This document shows, in pieces, positions 55,934 through 64,000 of a stretch of 64,000 bases of DNA. Location: the NCBI RefSeq assembly GCF_003002895.1, contig NZ_PVTI01000011.1, forward strand, positions 47,181 to 111,180. The letters are read 5' to 3'. The position numbers and the translations under genes were made by a program. Each line of letters opens with the position of its first letter. Within the stretch, counting starts at the first letter, position 1. The notes beneath the pieces are model-generated. The model saw nothing but the letters and a program-made list of their open reading frames with translations, searched no databases and had not been told where the DNA came from. This DNA comes from Knoellia remsis. GTDB taxonomy: Bacteria > Actinomycetota > Actinomycetes > Actinomycetales > Dermatophilaceae.

Positions 55934-57472
55934 TCAGGCCTCCGGCTTGAGGTGGGGGAAGAGGATGGTCTCGCGAATGCTGGCGCCGGTGAAGAGCATG
56001 ACCATGCGGTCGAGCCCGAGCCCGAGACCGCCCATGGGCGGGGCGCCGTACTCGAGGGCGCGCAGGAAGTCCTCGTCGAGCTGCATCGCCTCGGGGTCGC
56101 CGCCGGCGGCGCGGCGCGACTGCTCGGTGAGGACGTCACGCTGGATGACCGGGTCGATGAGCTCGGAGAAGCCGGTGCCGCGCTCGACGCCGTCGATGAT
56201 GAGGTCCCACGCCTCGATGAGACCGGGCTCGCTGCGGTGCGGCCGGGCGAGGGGCTGCGCGATCGCCGGGTAGTCACAGAGGAACGTCGGCTGGAGCAGG
56301 GTCGGCTCGACGAGCTCGCCGAGGAGCTCGAGGAAGACCTTGTCCTTGTCCCAGGAGTCGTCGATCGCGACGTCGTGCTTCGCGGCGTGGGCGCGCATCG
56401 TCTCGAGGTCGGTGTCGACGGTGACGGTCTCGCCGACGGCCTCGCTCACGGCGTCGTAGACCGGCAGCCAGCGCCACTCGCCGTCGAGGTCGACGGTGCC
56501 GCGCGGGGTCTCGATCTGCCGCGACCCGAGCGCGTCGGCGACGCCGAGGTAGAGGTCGCGCAGCAGGGCCGCGATCGTGGTCTGGTCACCCCATGCCTGG
56601 TAGGCCTCGAGCATCGTAAACTCGGGGGAGTGCGTCGCGTCGACGCCCTCGTTGCGGAAGATCCGGCCGAGCTCGTAGACGCGGTCGACACCGCCGACGA
56701 CGGCCTTCTTGAGGTTGAGCTCGAGCGCGATCCGCAGCGTCATGGGCTGGTCGAAGGCGTTCATGTGGGTGCGGAACGGCCGGGCCGCGGCGCCGCCGTG
56801 GATGAGCTGGATGATCGGCGTCTCGACCTCGAGGTAGCCCTGCTCGTCGAGGACGCGGCGCACGGCCGAGAGGGTCGCGGCCTTGGTGCGGACCATGTCG
56901 CGCGCGTCCTGGCGCACGATGAGGTCGGCGTAGCGCTGGCGGACCCGCGACTCCTCGGAGAGCTCCTTGTGCAGGGTCGGCATGGGGCGCAGGGCCTTGG
57001 ACGCCATGGTCCAGCTCGTCGCCATGACGGAGAGCTCGCCGCGGCGGCTGCTGATGACCCGGCCGGTCACGGAGACGTGGTCGCCGAGGTCGACGTCGGA
57101 CTTCCATGCGGCGAGGGCGTCCTCGCCCACCTCGGCGAGGCTGAGCATGACCTGGAGGCGGGTGCCGATGCCCTCCTGGAGGGTGGCGAAGGCGAGCTTG
57201 CCGGTGTTGCGGACGAAGACGACCCGGCCGGCGACGGAGACGACGTCCTGGGTCTCCTCGCCGGTCTCGAGGTGGCCCCACTGCTCGCGGACCTGCTCGA
57301 GGGAGTGCGTGCGCGCGACCTCGACGGGGTACGCCGCGGTGCCGACGGCGAGCAGGCGGTCACGCTTCTCGCGGCGAATGCGCTGCTGCTCCGACAGCTC
57401 GGCGAGGTCGGAAGCGTCGGTCGCGTCCGTCTCGGACGCGACCGTGGTGGTGCCGGTGGGGGTGTCGCTCAC
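55934..57472 (-). CDS. lysS: Lysyl-tRNA synthetase, class II
   Basis: 512 residues. OB-fold tRNA anticodon-binding domain (about 75-170), then the class II catalytic core: motif 2 FRNEGVDATHSPEFTMLEAY and motif 3 GLGLGLDRMVML. It charges tRNA-Lys. The GTG at 57472 (VSDTPTG...) gives the expected length; upstream in-frame sequence is low complexity and carries no ribosome site. Confidence 0.95.
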   Translation of the reverse strand: MSDTPTGTTTVASETDATDASDLAELSEQQRIRREKRDRLLAVGTAAYPVEVARTHSLEQVREQWGHLETGEETQDVVSVAGRVVFVRNTGKLAFATLQEGIGTRLQVMLSLAEVGEDALAAWKSDVDLGDHVSVTGRVISSRRGELSVMATSWTMASKALRPMPTLHKELSEESRVRQRYADLIVRQDARDMVRTKAATLSAVRRVLDEQGYLEVETPIIQLIHGGAAARPFRTHMNAFDQPMTLRIALELNLKKAVVGGVDRVYELGRIFRNEGVDATHSPEFTMLEAYQAWGDQTTIAALLRDLYLGVADALGSRQIETPRGTVDLDGEWRWLPVYDAVSEAVGETVTVDTDLETMRAHAAKHDVAIDDSWDKDKVFLELLGELVEPTLLQPTFLCDYPAIAQPLARPHRSEPGLIEAWDLIIDGVERGTGFSELIDPVIQRDVLTEQSRRAAGGDPEAMQLDEDFLRALEYGAPPMGGLGLGLDRMVMLFTGASIRETILFPHLKPEA

Positions 57473-57624
57473 GCCGTCAAGGGTACGAGGACTCGCTGGG
57501 AGTTCGCCCCACGCCCCGTGGGCGTCCCGCCGGTGGGTGTCCCGCCGGTGGGCGGGCTGGAACGGCGGGTGCGCTGGAACGGTGGATGCTCCGGGTTGGC
57601 GCGCGCACGGCATACGGTCATCGC

Positions 57625-58380
57625 ATGGGTGACGTGGACGCGGACTGGCTGCGGCAGCTGCCGGTGCGCCGCGTCGAGCGGAGCCCGTATGCCGCCCTGC
57701 GGCCGGATGCGTGGCCGCTCACCATTCCCGCGGTCGCGCAGGTGATGCGGGACGGGCTCGACCTCGGAACCGCGACGGTGCTCGTCGGCGACAACGGCAC
57801 GGGCAAGTCGACCCTCGTCGAGGCCATCGCCATGGCCTACGGGCTGAATGCCGAGGGTGGCTCGACCGGTGCCCGGCACCGCACTCACGACACGGAGTCG
57901 GGACTGTGGGACGACCTGCGGCTCGTCCGTGGTGCGGGCTCGTCGAAGTGGGGGTACTTCGTGCGCGCCGAGACGATGCACGGGCTGCTGATGTACCTCG
58001 ACACGACCCGGCGGGAGTCGCCTGGTTCCCGCGATCCCGAGTTCCACGTGCGCTCGCACGGTGAGTCGTTCGTGACCCTGCTGTCGACGGGGCGCTTCGC
58101 CGGGGACGGGCTGTTCGTGTGGGACGAGCCGGAAGCGGGACTGTCGTTCCCGGCGCAGCTGCACCTCGTCGCCGAGCTGGCGCAGATGATGGCGCGGCCA
58201 CGGACCCAGGTGCTGCTCGCGACGCACTCGCCGATCCTCGCGGCGCTGCCCGGGGCGACCGTGCTCGAGCTGTCCGAGTCGGGGATCGCCCCGGTGGAGT
58301 GGCGCGACCTCGAGGTCGTCGACCACTACCGGCGCTTCCTCGAGGCGCCGGAACGCTACCTGCGGCACGTCATCGACTGA
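57625..58380 (+). CDS. AAA-family ATPase (ABC/SMC-like)
   Basis: 251 residues. Walker A GDNGTGKST (about 55-63), Walker B LFVWDEPEAGLSF (near 165-177), and a conserved LLATHSPILAALPGA switch histidine. A single-domain ATP-binding protein with no membrane or DNA-binding partner nearby. Similar small ATPases occur widely as hypothetical predicted ATPases. The ATG at 57625 comes 10 bases after a CGGCATAC octamer. Confidence 0.75.
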   Translation: MGDVDADWLRQLPVRRVERSPYAALRPDAWPLTIPAVAQVMRDGLDLGTATVLVGDNGTGKSTLVEAIAMAYGLNAEGGSTGARHRTHDTESGLWDDLRLVRGAGSSKWGYFVRAETMHGLLMYLDTTRRESPGSRDPEFHVRSHGESFVTLLSTGRFAGDGLFVWDEPEAGLSFPAQLHLVAELAQMMARPRTQVLLATHSPILAALPGATVLELSESGIAPVEWRDLEVVDHYRRFLEAPERYLRHVID

Positions 58381-58381
58381 A

Positions 58382-58786
58382 CTACTGCCGGCCCTGAGCC
58401 ATCGGCCACGTAGCGCGAGGATCGTGCGCCGACTTGCCCGACCAGTCGACAAGGTCGGCATCACGAAGGGCGTTGAGCGTCTTGGTCACGGTCGGACGGC
58501 TGAGACCCGTTGTCTCAACGACGTCCCCGCCAACGCCTCGCTCCGGTATAGGCAGAGCGAGCGCGGTGTCCAGGTCGGCTGGCTACTCCAAAACTTTTGG
58601 AGTTCTTTCACAGCTTTCTTGGGGGATCCTCTCCGGTGCAGGTTGCAGTGGCAGTCCGTCACCGACTGTCGCGCTCCAGAGTTCAGCGTCTTCCGATGAA
58701 GCCCACTCGCTCCACACTGCTGCATAGCCGGCGCCGAGTTCGTCCTCGTCGCCGTGGGTATCGGGCGGGCGTCGCGCGCTACTCAA
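58382..58786 (-). pseudogene. Decayed small gene: antitoxin-like piece, in-frame stop, winged-helix piece
   Basis: One reading frame on the minus strand runs from a TTG at 58786 to TAG at 58382 but is split by a single in-frame TAG (58583-58585). The first part (67 codons) ends GYAAVWSEWASSEDAELW..., reminiscent of short antitoxins. The second (66 codons) has a clear helix-turn-helix (ETTGLSRPTVTKTLNALRDADLVDW). The upstream GntR gene is in the same frame and ends 3 bases before. GC content is lower than the neighbours. Either a recently broken regulator or two fragments; no functional product is likely. Confidence 0.45.
58585..58603. promoter_or_regulatory. 19-base perfect inverted repeat ACTCCAAAACTTTTGGAGT
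   Basis: Nine-base arms around a single C, AT-rich, located exactly over the codons before the in-frame TAG of the decayed gene. It resembles an operator. If so, it may be the former control site of the winged-helix protein encoded next to it (inference). Confidence 0.4.
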
Positions 58787-58789
58787 CGT

Positions 58790-59533
58790 TCAGCGCTCGT
58801 CGACCATGAGGTCGATGGTGTAGTCCTCCGCGCGGTAGGAGTGGTCGCCGTACTCCACCGCCGCCCCGGCCGAGTCGAACGCCATCCGCGTCATCGTCAG
58901 CACCGGCTGGCTCCCGCGGATCCTCAGATGCCGCCGCTCCGCCGGCGTCGGCATCCGCGCCGCGATCGACTGGTGCGCCACGACCGCGTGCACCCCGCGG
59001 GCGCGCAGCGCGGCATACAGACCCGTCGCCTCGAGCTCGTCACGCGAGATGTCCCCGTATGCCGGTGGCAGCCAGTTCCGCATCACTGCCAGGGGTGCGT
59101 CGCCCGCGTACCGAAGCCGGGTGATCGCGAGCAGCTCGGTGTCGGGCGGGAGGTCGAGGGCGCTCGCGGCCTCGGCGTTCACCTCGTGGCCATGGGAGAG
59201 GACCTCGGTACGCGGTGTGCGGCCCTCGCGGTCGAGGTCGTCGTGCAGGCTGGACAGGGCGACCCGACGATGGACCTTGCGGTTGGCCACAGTGGTCCCG
59301 AGTCCGCGACGGCGCACGAGCAGGCCCTTGTCGACGAGCTCCTGGATCGCGCGTCGGACCGTCGGGCGCGAGAGGCCGAGCCGCTGCGCCAAGGCCACCT
59401 CGTTCTCGAACGGGTCTCCGGGCTGGAGCCGCCCGTCGGTGACCGCGGCACACAGCTGCTCGGCGAGCTGGTGGTAGAGCGGCACCGGCGACGTGCGGTC
59501 GATGCTCACGTCGACGAGCTGGGGCGTGGCCAT
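58790..59533 (-). CDS. GntR/HutC-family regulator of the iol operon
   Basis: 247 residues. The N-terminal winged helix (PLYHQLAEQLCAAVTDGRL, FENEVALAQRLGLSRPTVRRAIQEL) is followed by a UTRA ligand-binding domain (LRYAGDAPLAVMRNWLP, RMAFDSAGAAVEYGDHSYR). Divergent from the inositol genes, with 90 bases between starts, so it probably represses them until inositol or an intermediate binds. GGAGG lies only one base before the ATG at 59533, closer than usual. Confidence 0.88.
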   Translation of the reverse strand: MATPQLVDVSIDRTSPVPLYHQLAEQLCAAVTDGRLQPGDPFENEVALAQRLGLSRPTVRRAIQELVDKGLLVRRRGLGTTVANRKVHRRVALSSLHDDLDREGRTPRTEVLSHGHEVNAEAASALDLPPDTELLAITRLRYAGDAPLAVMRNWLPPAYGDISRDELEATGLYAALRARGVHAVVAHQSIAARMPTPAERRHLRIRGSQPVLTMTRMAFDSAGAAVEYGDHSYRAEDYTIDLMVDER

Positions 59534-59561
59534 GCCTCCGGACAGTAGCGAACCGACCGGT

Positions 59562-59573
59562 ATATGACCATAT
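59562..59573. promoter_or_regulatory. Candidate GntR operator in the iol divergent promoter
   Basis: ATATG-AC-CATAT is a perfect 12-base inverted repeat in the 90-bp gap between the regulator and iolG-like gene, in an AT-rich stretch. Location and symmetry suit a HutC-type dimer site. No second copy was found in the gap. Confidence 0.45.
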
Positions 59574-59586
59574 GTCCTGACAAAGG

Positions 59587-59616
59587 TTGACACGGTGGGG
59601 TCGGCGCGGGAACAGT
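59587..59616 (+). promoter_or_regulatory. Possible iol operon promoter
   Basis: TTGACA at 59587-59592 is a perfect -35 match. AACAGT 18 bases later is a weak -10. Transcription would start very close to the ATG at 59624, giving a short or leaderless mRNA, which is common in actinobacteria. Confidence 0.3.
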
Positions 59617-59623
59617 TCTCGGC

Positions 59624-60679
59624 ATGAGGATCGGACTGGCCGGCGTGGGCCGCATCGGCGCCTTCCATGCGAGCACCCTCGCCGGGCTCGACGCCGTCGA
59701 CGAGGTCGTCGTCGCGGACCTCGATGCCGGGCTGGCGCGGCGCGTCGCCGCGGACCAAGGCCTTGCCGTCGAGGGGGACCTCGACGCGCTGCTTGCGCGA
59801 GACGATCTCGACGGCTTCGTCATCACCACGGCGACCACGGCGCGCGCTGAGCTGCTGCGACGCACGGTTGCGGCCGGCATACCGACATTCTGCGAAAAGC
59901 CAGTCGCGGCAACGCTTCCCGAGACCATCGAGCTGACCACCATCGTCGAGTCGGCCGGCGTGCCGGTCCATGTCGGCTTCCAGCGACGGTTCGACGTCGG
60001 CTACCGGCGGGCGCGCGAGGCGGTGGCATCCGGCGAGCTCGGCGTCGTCCACGCGATCCGTGCGCTGACCCACGACCAGGAGCCGCCGCACGCTGCCTAC
60101 GTCCCGACGAGCGGCGGCATCTTCCGCGACTGCTCGGTGCACGACTTCGACATCGTCCGGTTCGTCACCGGGCAAGAGGTCGCGACGGTGAGCGCGACGG
60201 GGGCGAACAAGGGGGCGGCGTTCTTCGGCGAGGCCGGGGACGTCGACACGGCCGCGGCGATCCTCACTCTCGACGACGACACCCTCGTCACCGCGACCGC
60301 GACCCGCTACAGCGGCGGCGGCCACGACGTGCGCATGGAGGTCATGGGCTCGGTCGCCTCGGTCGCCGTCGGGCTCGACGCCTCGCTCGCGCTGCGGTCG
60401 GCTGAGGAGGGCGTGACCTTCCCGACCGGGCCGGTGCACGCGAACTTCATGCAGCGCTTCCGGGCTGCGTATGTCGCCGAGCTCACCGCGTTCTGCGACG
60501 TCGCGGCCGGGCGGGTGGCGAGCCCGTGCACCGTCCGGGACGCGCTCCAGGCGTTCCGGGTCGCGGAAGCGTGCGAAATCTCGCGCGCCGAAGGGCGGCC
60601 GGTCGCGCTCGCGGAGGTCGCGGACGCGCCGGTCGCGGATGCTCCTGCCGCGGACGCTGCGCTCGGGTCGGCGGTATGA
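59624..60679 (+). CDS. iolG: Gfo/Idh/MocA oxidoreductase, probable inositol 2-dehydrogenase
   Basis: 351 residues. N-terminal NAD-binding loop GLAGVGRIGAFHA, the EKP motif (residues 95-97) and the DCSVHDFDIVRF block carrying the catalytic Asp/His. The C-terminal 25 residues are a low-complexity ADAPVADAPAADAA tail not needed by the family. It oxidises myo-inositol to scyllo-inosose in the usual pathway. First gene of the iol run; the stop overlaps the next start (ATGA). Confidence 0.85.
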   Translation: MRIGLAGVGRIGAFHASTLAGLDAVDEVVVADLDAGLARRVAADQGLAVEGDLDALLARDDLDGFVITTATTARAELLRRTVAAGIPTFCEKPVAATLPETIELTTIVESAGVPVHVGFQRRFDVGYRRAREAVASGELGVVHAIRALTHDQEPPHAAYVPTSGGIFRDCSVHDFDIVRFVTGQEVATVSATGANKGAAFFGEAGDVDTAAAILTLDDDTLVTATATRYSGGGHDVRMEVMGSVASVAVGLDASLALRSAEEGVTFPTGPVHANFMQRFRAAYVAELTAFCDVAAGRVASPCTVRDALQAFRVAEACEISRAEGRPVALAEVADAPVADAPAADAALGSAV

Positions 60680-61683
60680 GCAGCGTGACCGGGTCGTCGC
60701 GGACGCCCTTCCTTGAGCGCGTGGCGGGGGCGCCGATCTCATGGGGCGTGTCTGAGGTGGCCGGCTGGGGGCACCAGCTCACCCCCGACACCGTCCTGTC
60801 GTCGATGCGGGAGCTCGGGCTCACGGCGACGGAGTTCGGGCCCGACGGGTTCCTCCCCTCCGAACCCACCGAGCGCACGGACACCCTTGAGCGACAAGGG
60901 CTTCGGGCCGTCGGGCAGTTCGTTCCGGTGGTGCTGCACGACCCCGAGGTCGATCCGCTGCCGGTCGTCGAGGACGCCATGACGGCGCTGGCCGTCGCGG
61001 GCGCGGGCACGGTCGTCATCGCCGCGACGACGGGTGCGGAGGGCTATGACGTCCGGCCCGTGCTGGGTGACAGCGAGTGGTCGACCCTCCTCGCGAACCT
61101 CGACCTCATCGAGGCCGCGGCCGAGGCGCGCGGGCTCGTCGCGGCGCTGCACCCGCACGTCGGGACGATGATCGAAACGGCCGAGGAGGTCGACCGCGTG
61201 CTCGCCGAGTCACGGATCGGGCTCTGCCTCGACACGGGCCACCTGCTCATCGGTGGCTCCGACCCGGTGGCGCTCGCCCGGGAGCACTCGGAGCGGATCG
61301 TCCACGTCCACCTCAAGGACGTGCGCGGGGATGCGGCTGCCCGGGTGCGTGCGGGCGGGCTGACCTACACCGACGCCGTCGCCGACGGCATGTACGTGCC
61401 GCTCGGCGCCGGGGACGTCGACGTCGCCGCGATCGTCGGCTCGCTGGAGTCGGCCGGGTATGCCGGGTGGTACGTCCTCGAGCAGGACACCATCCTCGCG
61501 GGGCCGCCGTCGCAGACCGGCATCGACCCCGCCGCCGACGTGCGTGCCTCGCTCACCTTCCTGCGCACCCTCGCCGAGCGTCCCGATATCACCCAATTGG
61601 ACGCTTCGGGACCGTCCCCAACCGTCCAATTGGGTGAGATCGGGACAGGGCAGGGGGACGAGGTGAGGGGGAGCGATGGGTGA
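60676..61683 (+). CDS. iolE: Sugar-phosphate isomerase/epimerase-type protein, probable inosose dehydratase (IolE)
   Basis: 335 residues, TIM-barrel of the xylose-isomerase-like superfamily. Metal-binding residues are suggested by EFGPDG, ALHPHVGT, CLDTGH and HVHLKD, and GAPISWGV matches IolE proteins. It should dehydrate scyllo-inosose. The last 30 residues (ITQLDASGPSPTVQLGEIG...) are foreign to the family and are encoded by a 65-base hairpin of a dispersed repeat. It overlaps iolC by 8 bases. Confidence 0.8.
   Translation: MSSVTGSSRTPFLERVAGAPISWGVSEVAGWGHQLTPDTVLSSMRELGLTATEFGPDGFLPSEPTERTDTLERQGLRAVGQFVPVVLHDPEVDPLPVVEDAMTALAVAGAGTVVIAATTGAEGYDVRPVLGDSEWSTLLANLDLIEAAAEARGLVAALHPHVGTMIETAEEVDRVLAESRIGLCLDTGHLLIGGSDPVALAREHSERIVHVHLKDVRGDAAARVRAGGLTYTDAVADGMYVPLGAGDVDVAAIVGSLESAGYAGWYVLEQDTILAGPPSQTGIDPAADVRASLTFLRTLAERPDITQLDASGPSPTVQLGEIGTGQGDEVRGSDG
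61581..61645. repeat. Dispersed hairpin repeat inside the end of iolE
   Basis: Arms 61581-61603 and 61623-61645 (23 bases each) pair with one mismatch. The core CACCCAATTGGACG recurs at 63650 and, inverted, at 42363. Being within an operon and in frame, it may dampen transcription between iolE and iolC or stabilise mRNA ends. Confidence 0.75.
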
Positions 61684-62755
61684 GGCAGCGGCATACGCGG
61701 GTTCGAACGGCACGGCAACGGGTTCGAACGGCACGGCATACGAGCTGGTCGCGATGGGGCGCACCGGTGTCGACATCTACCCGCTCCAGCATGGGGTCGG
61801 GCTCGAGGACGTGCGCACCTTCGAGAAGTTCCTCGGCGGCAGCGCGACCAACGTCGCCGTCGCCGCGGCCCGCCACGGCCGCCGGGGCGCGCTCGTGACT
61901 AAGGTCGGGCCGGACGCGTTCGGGAGCTACGTGCGGGCCGAGGCGGAGCGACTGGGGGTGGACCCTGCGCACATCGGCGTGATCGAGGGGGAGCCCGGGC
62001 GGGTACCGCCGACGCCCGTGACGTTCTGCGAGGTGCACCCACCCGACGACTTCCCGCTGTCGTTCTACCGCTACCCGACCGCGCCGGACCTCATGATCGA
62101 GCCCGGCGACCTGCCGCTCGAGGCGATCCGCGACGCCGGGGTCTTCTGGGCGACGGTGACCGGACTGTCGCAGGAGCCCTCTCGCGCAGCGCATTTCGCG
62201 GCGTGGGCGGCACGTGACCGGCGGCCGCACACCGTGCTCGACCTCGACTACCGGCCGATGTTCTGGGACTCGATGGACGATGCGCGAACCCAGGTCCAGC
62301 GGGCGCTCGACCACGTCACCGTCGCCGTCGGCAACCGCGAGGAGTGCGAGGTCGCCGTGGGTGAGAGCGACCCGCAGCGCGCCGCCGACGCCCTGCTGGA
62401 CCGCGGACTCGACCTCGCCGTCGTCAAGCGCGGCCCTGAGGGAGTGCTCGCCGCGACGCGCGACGAGCGGGTCGAGGTCGCGCCCTTCCCCGTCGACGTG
62501 GTCAACGGGCTCGGCGCCGGGGACGCCTTCGGCGGGGCGCTCGTGCACGGGCTGCTCGCCGGCTGGGACCTGCGCCGCACGATCGAGCTCGCCAACGTCG
62601 CCGGGGCGATCGTTGCCGGGAGGCTCGAATGCTCGACGGCGATGCCGACGACGGCCGAGGTCGAGGAGGCCGTCGCCCGCGGCGACGCCTCGTCGGTGGC
62701 CGGCGAGACGCCGAGCCGGTCGACCGGCGCGAGCATCCCGGAAGTGGCGCGCTGA
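61676..62755 (+). CDS. iolC: 5-dehydro-2-deoxygluconokinase
   Basis: 359 residues, PfkB/ribokinase family. The N-terminal GGSATNVAVAAARHG signature and the C-terminal ATP/catalytic motif VNGLGAGDAFGGALVHG (Asp as base) are present. It phosphorylates 2-deoxy-5-keto-gluconate in inositol catabolism. It starts 8 bases before the iolE stop and its TGA overlaps the next ATG. The C-terminal 25 residues are low complexity. Confidence 0.9.
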   Translation: MGEAAAYAGSNGTATGSNGTAYELVAMGRTGVDIYPLQHGVGLEDVRTFEKFLGGSATNVAVAAARHGRRGALVTKVGPDAFGSYVRAEAERLGVDPAHIGVIEGEPGRVPPTPVTFCEVHPPDDFPLSFYRYPTAPDLMIEPGDLPLEAIRDAGVFWATVTGLSQEPSRAAHFAAWAARDRRPHTVLDLDYRPMFWDSMDDARTQVQRALDHVTVAVGNREECEVAVGESDPQRAADALLDRGLDLAVVKRGPEGVLAATRDERVEVAPFPVDVVNGLGAGDAFGGALVHGLLAGWDLRRTIELANVAGAIVAGRLECSTAMPTTAEVEEAVARGDASSVAGETPSRSTGASIPEVAR

Positions 62756-63636
62756 TGGACACCCGCGACCTCACCCGCATCCGCATCACCGACCCGGGCC
62801 GCATCGCCGACGCGTGGGCGGCCCGGCGCCGGCGTGACTCCCTCGCTGGCGGCGACGGCCGACTGCTTCTCGTCGCCGCGGACCACCCGGCCCGCAACGC
62901 GCATGGCGTGCGCGACGACACCCTCGCCATGGCCAGCCGCAGCGAGCTCCTCGACCGGCTCACCACCGCCCTGTCGCGGCCCGGCGTCGACGGGGTGCTC
63001 GGCACGCCGGACGTCCTCGACGACCTCGCCCTCCTCGGGTGCCTCGACGGCATGGTCGTCGTCGGGTCGATGAACCGCGGCGGCCTGCAGGGGGCGAGCT
63101 TCGAGCTCGACGACCGCTTCACGGCATACACCGCCGAGGAGATCGAGGCGCGCGGGCTCGACGGCGGCAAGATGCTCGCCCGCATCGCCCTCGACGACCC
63201 CGGCACGGTTGCCACCCTCGAGTCCGCCGGGCGCGCGGTGACCGACCTCGCCGGTCGAGGGCTCACGGCGATGGTCGAGCCGTTCCTCTCCGTCGTCGAG
63301 GACGGCCGGGTCCGCAACCTGCTCGACCCCGACTCCGTCATCCGCTCGGTCGGCATCGCCTCAGCCCTCGGCGCGAGCAGCGCGCACACCTGGCTCAAGC
63401 TGCCCGTCGTCGACGACCTGCCCCGCGTCATGGATGCCACGACGCTGCCCACGCTGCTCCTCGGCGGTGACCCCGTGGGTGACCCGCAGGACACGTATGC
63501 CGCGTGGTCCGGCGCGCTGTCGCTGCCGTCCGTGGCCGGTCTCGTCGTCGGCCGGGCGCTGCTGTACCCGCCGGACGGCGACGTGGCGTCGGCCGTCGAC
63601 ATCGCCGCCGAGCTCGTCCACGGAGGTGCCTCATGA
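62755..63636 (+). CDS. Cgl0159-type (beta/alpha)8 aldolase-like protein
   Basis: 293 residues. Resembles the deoxyribose-phosphate-aldolase-like proteins found in actinobacterial iol operons (the Cgl0159 family of Corynebacterium): DHPARNAHGVRDD at 40-52, MVVVGSMNRGGLQGASFE, and a KLPVVDDLPRVM block with a possible Schiff-base lysine. Probably cleaves the phosphorylated keto-acid made by IolC, in place of IolJ (inference). It overlaps iolC by one base and iolB by four. Confidence 0.8.
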   Translation: MDTRDLTRIRITDPGRIADAWAARRRRDSLAGGDGRLLLVAADHPARNAHGVRDDTLAMASRSELLDRLTTALSRPGVDGVLGTPDVLDDLALLGCLDGMVVVGSMNRGGLQGASFELDDRFTAYTAEEIEARGLDGGKMLARIALDDPGTVATLESAGRAVTDLAGRGLTAMVEPFLSVVEDGRVRNLLDPDSVIRSVGIASALGASSAHTWLKLPVVDDLPRVMDATTLPTLLLGGDPVGDPQDTYAAWSGALSLPSVAGLVVGRALLYPPDGDVASAVDIAAELVHGGAS

Positions 63637-64000
63637 CCCGTGAAGAACTCACCCAATTGGACGCTTCGGGACAGCCGGCCCGTCCCGATCTCACCCCATC
63701 GGACGCTTCGGGACCGACCGCCCGTCCCGATCTCACCCCATCGGACGCTTCGGGACCGACGGCCCGTCCCGATCTCACCCCATCGGACGCTTCGGGACGC
63801 GCCCGACCCGGCAGCGGCGCCGACAACGACCGCTGGTTCCGGCCGTTCGGCACGCTGCACGATGGCGAGTACCGGGTCGCTGTCGCGCCGACCGCCACGA
63901 ACCCGCCCGAGGGCTGGCAGCACACGACCCTGCGGCTGGCCCATCTCGACCCGGGTGGGAGCGTCGAGCACGACACCGCGGATGAGGAACTCGTCGTCGT
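63633..64000 (+). CDS. iolB: 5-deoxy-glucuronate isomerase IolB, 5' part
   Basis: 122 codons before the window ends. From about residue 62 it follows the IolB start (DRWFRPFGTLHDGEYRVAV, then LRLAHLDPGGSVEHDTADEELVV), a cupin that isomerises 5-deoxy-glucuronate. The first 58 residues are foreign: a 14-residue unit PDLTPSDASGPTAR occurs about three times after a half copy, encoded by 42-bp DNA repeats. GGAGG lies 8 bases before the ATG. A true start after the repeats is possible but no ATG/GTG with ribosome site is seen there. Confidence 0.85.
   Translation, partial: MTREELTQLDASGQPARPDLTPSDASGPTARPDLTPSDASGPTARPDLTPSDASGRARPGSGADNDRWFRPFGTLHDGEYRVAVAPTATNPPEGWQHTTLRLAHLDPGGSVEHDTADEELVV
63648..63797. 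repeat. 42-bp tandem repeats forming the IolB N-terminus
   Basis: A half unit (63648-63683) is followed by units from 63684, 63726 and 63768, nearly identical. Each contains GGACGCTTCGGGAC, the same word as in the iolE hairpin arm. The unit length is a multiple of three and keeps the frame open. Confidence 0.8.

Noticed and set aside
63648..63797. CRISPR-like repeat at the end of the window
   Set aside because: Units are contiguous without unique spacers and keep an open frame in iolB, so it is a tandem repeat.

Overview
This window is chromosomal DNA from a high-GC actinobacterium. The evidence is strong C/G-ending codon use, actinobacterial hallmark genes (lsr2, PonA1-type penicillin-binding protein, ino1 with a PadR neighbour, a TB7.3-like biotin protein, Ku with split LigD pieces, ClpC) and many GTG starts. 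Style and gene content look like Intrasporangiaceae (Janibacter/Knoellia/Tetrasphaera-like), but the genus is inference. I see no phage, integrase, IS element, CRISPR array, rRNA or tRNA.

Layout. 1-20.7 kb: a same-strand set of FHA protein, Ser/Thr kinase, FHA-like/helix-turn-helix protein, MoxR AAA+ ATPase, DUF58 protein, a transglutaminase-like membrane protein that lacks two triad residues, and two tandem 2,100-residue Ig-like/fibronectin-III surface proteins. Most junctions overlap by 4 bases, so this looks like one phospho-regulated cell-surface module. 20.7-29.8 kb: biotinylated small protein, zinc-ribbon protein, then ino1, padR, ponA1, a membrane protein, rpsF-ssb-rpsR-rplI, in the same order as Mycobacterium tuberculosis Rv0046c-Rv0056. 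29.9-36.5 kb: MFS transporter, radA-disA-mutY, second MFS-like gene. 36.7-42.6 kb: ZIP-like protein, argA-type acetyltransferase, two tandem secreted LVIVD proteins, a DUF305 lipoprotein. 42.6-49.1 kb: clpC, an ATP-grasp-like gene with a start-codon problem, a TetR regulator, a GAF plus degenerate GGDEF protein. 49.3-54.2 kb: DNA repair island (Nei/Fpg glycosylase, Ku, LtrA-like membrane protein, separate LigD-type ligase and polymerase). 54.3-58.8 kb: membrane protein, FhuF-like Fe-S protein, lsr2, a 56-residue membrane protein, lysS, an AAA ATPase and a decayed small gene. 58.8-64 kb: GntR regulator divergent from a myo-inositol catabolic operon (iolG-like, iolE-like, iolC, Cgl0159-like aldolase, start of iolB).

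Two sequence-level signals cut across the genes. The octamer GTATGCCG/CGGCATAC occurs about 65 times by eye, roughly once per kb, on both strands and in coding and non-coding DNA, where base composition predicts about two or three. Many genes also end in unusually long, near-perfect hairpins. One hairpin family has spread into coding sequence: it forms the C-terminus of the iolE-like protein and, as 42-bp tandem repeats, the N-terminus of IolB. These, the kinase-to-giant-surface-protein module, and the small gene between lsr2 and lysS are the most interesting items.
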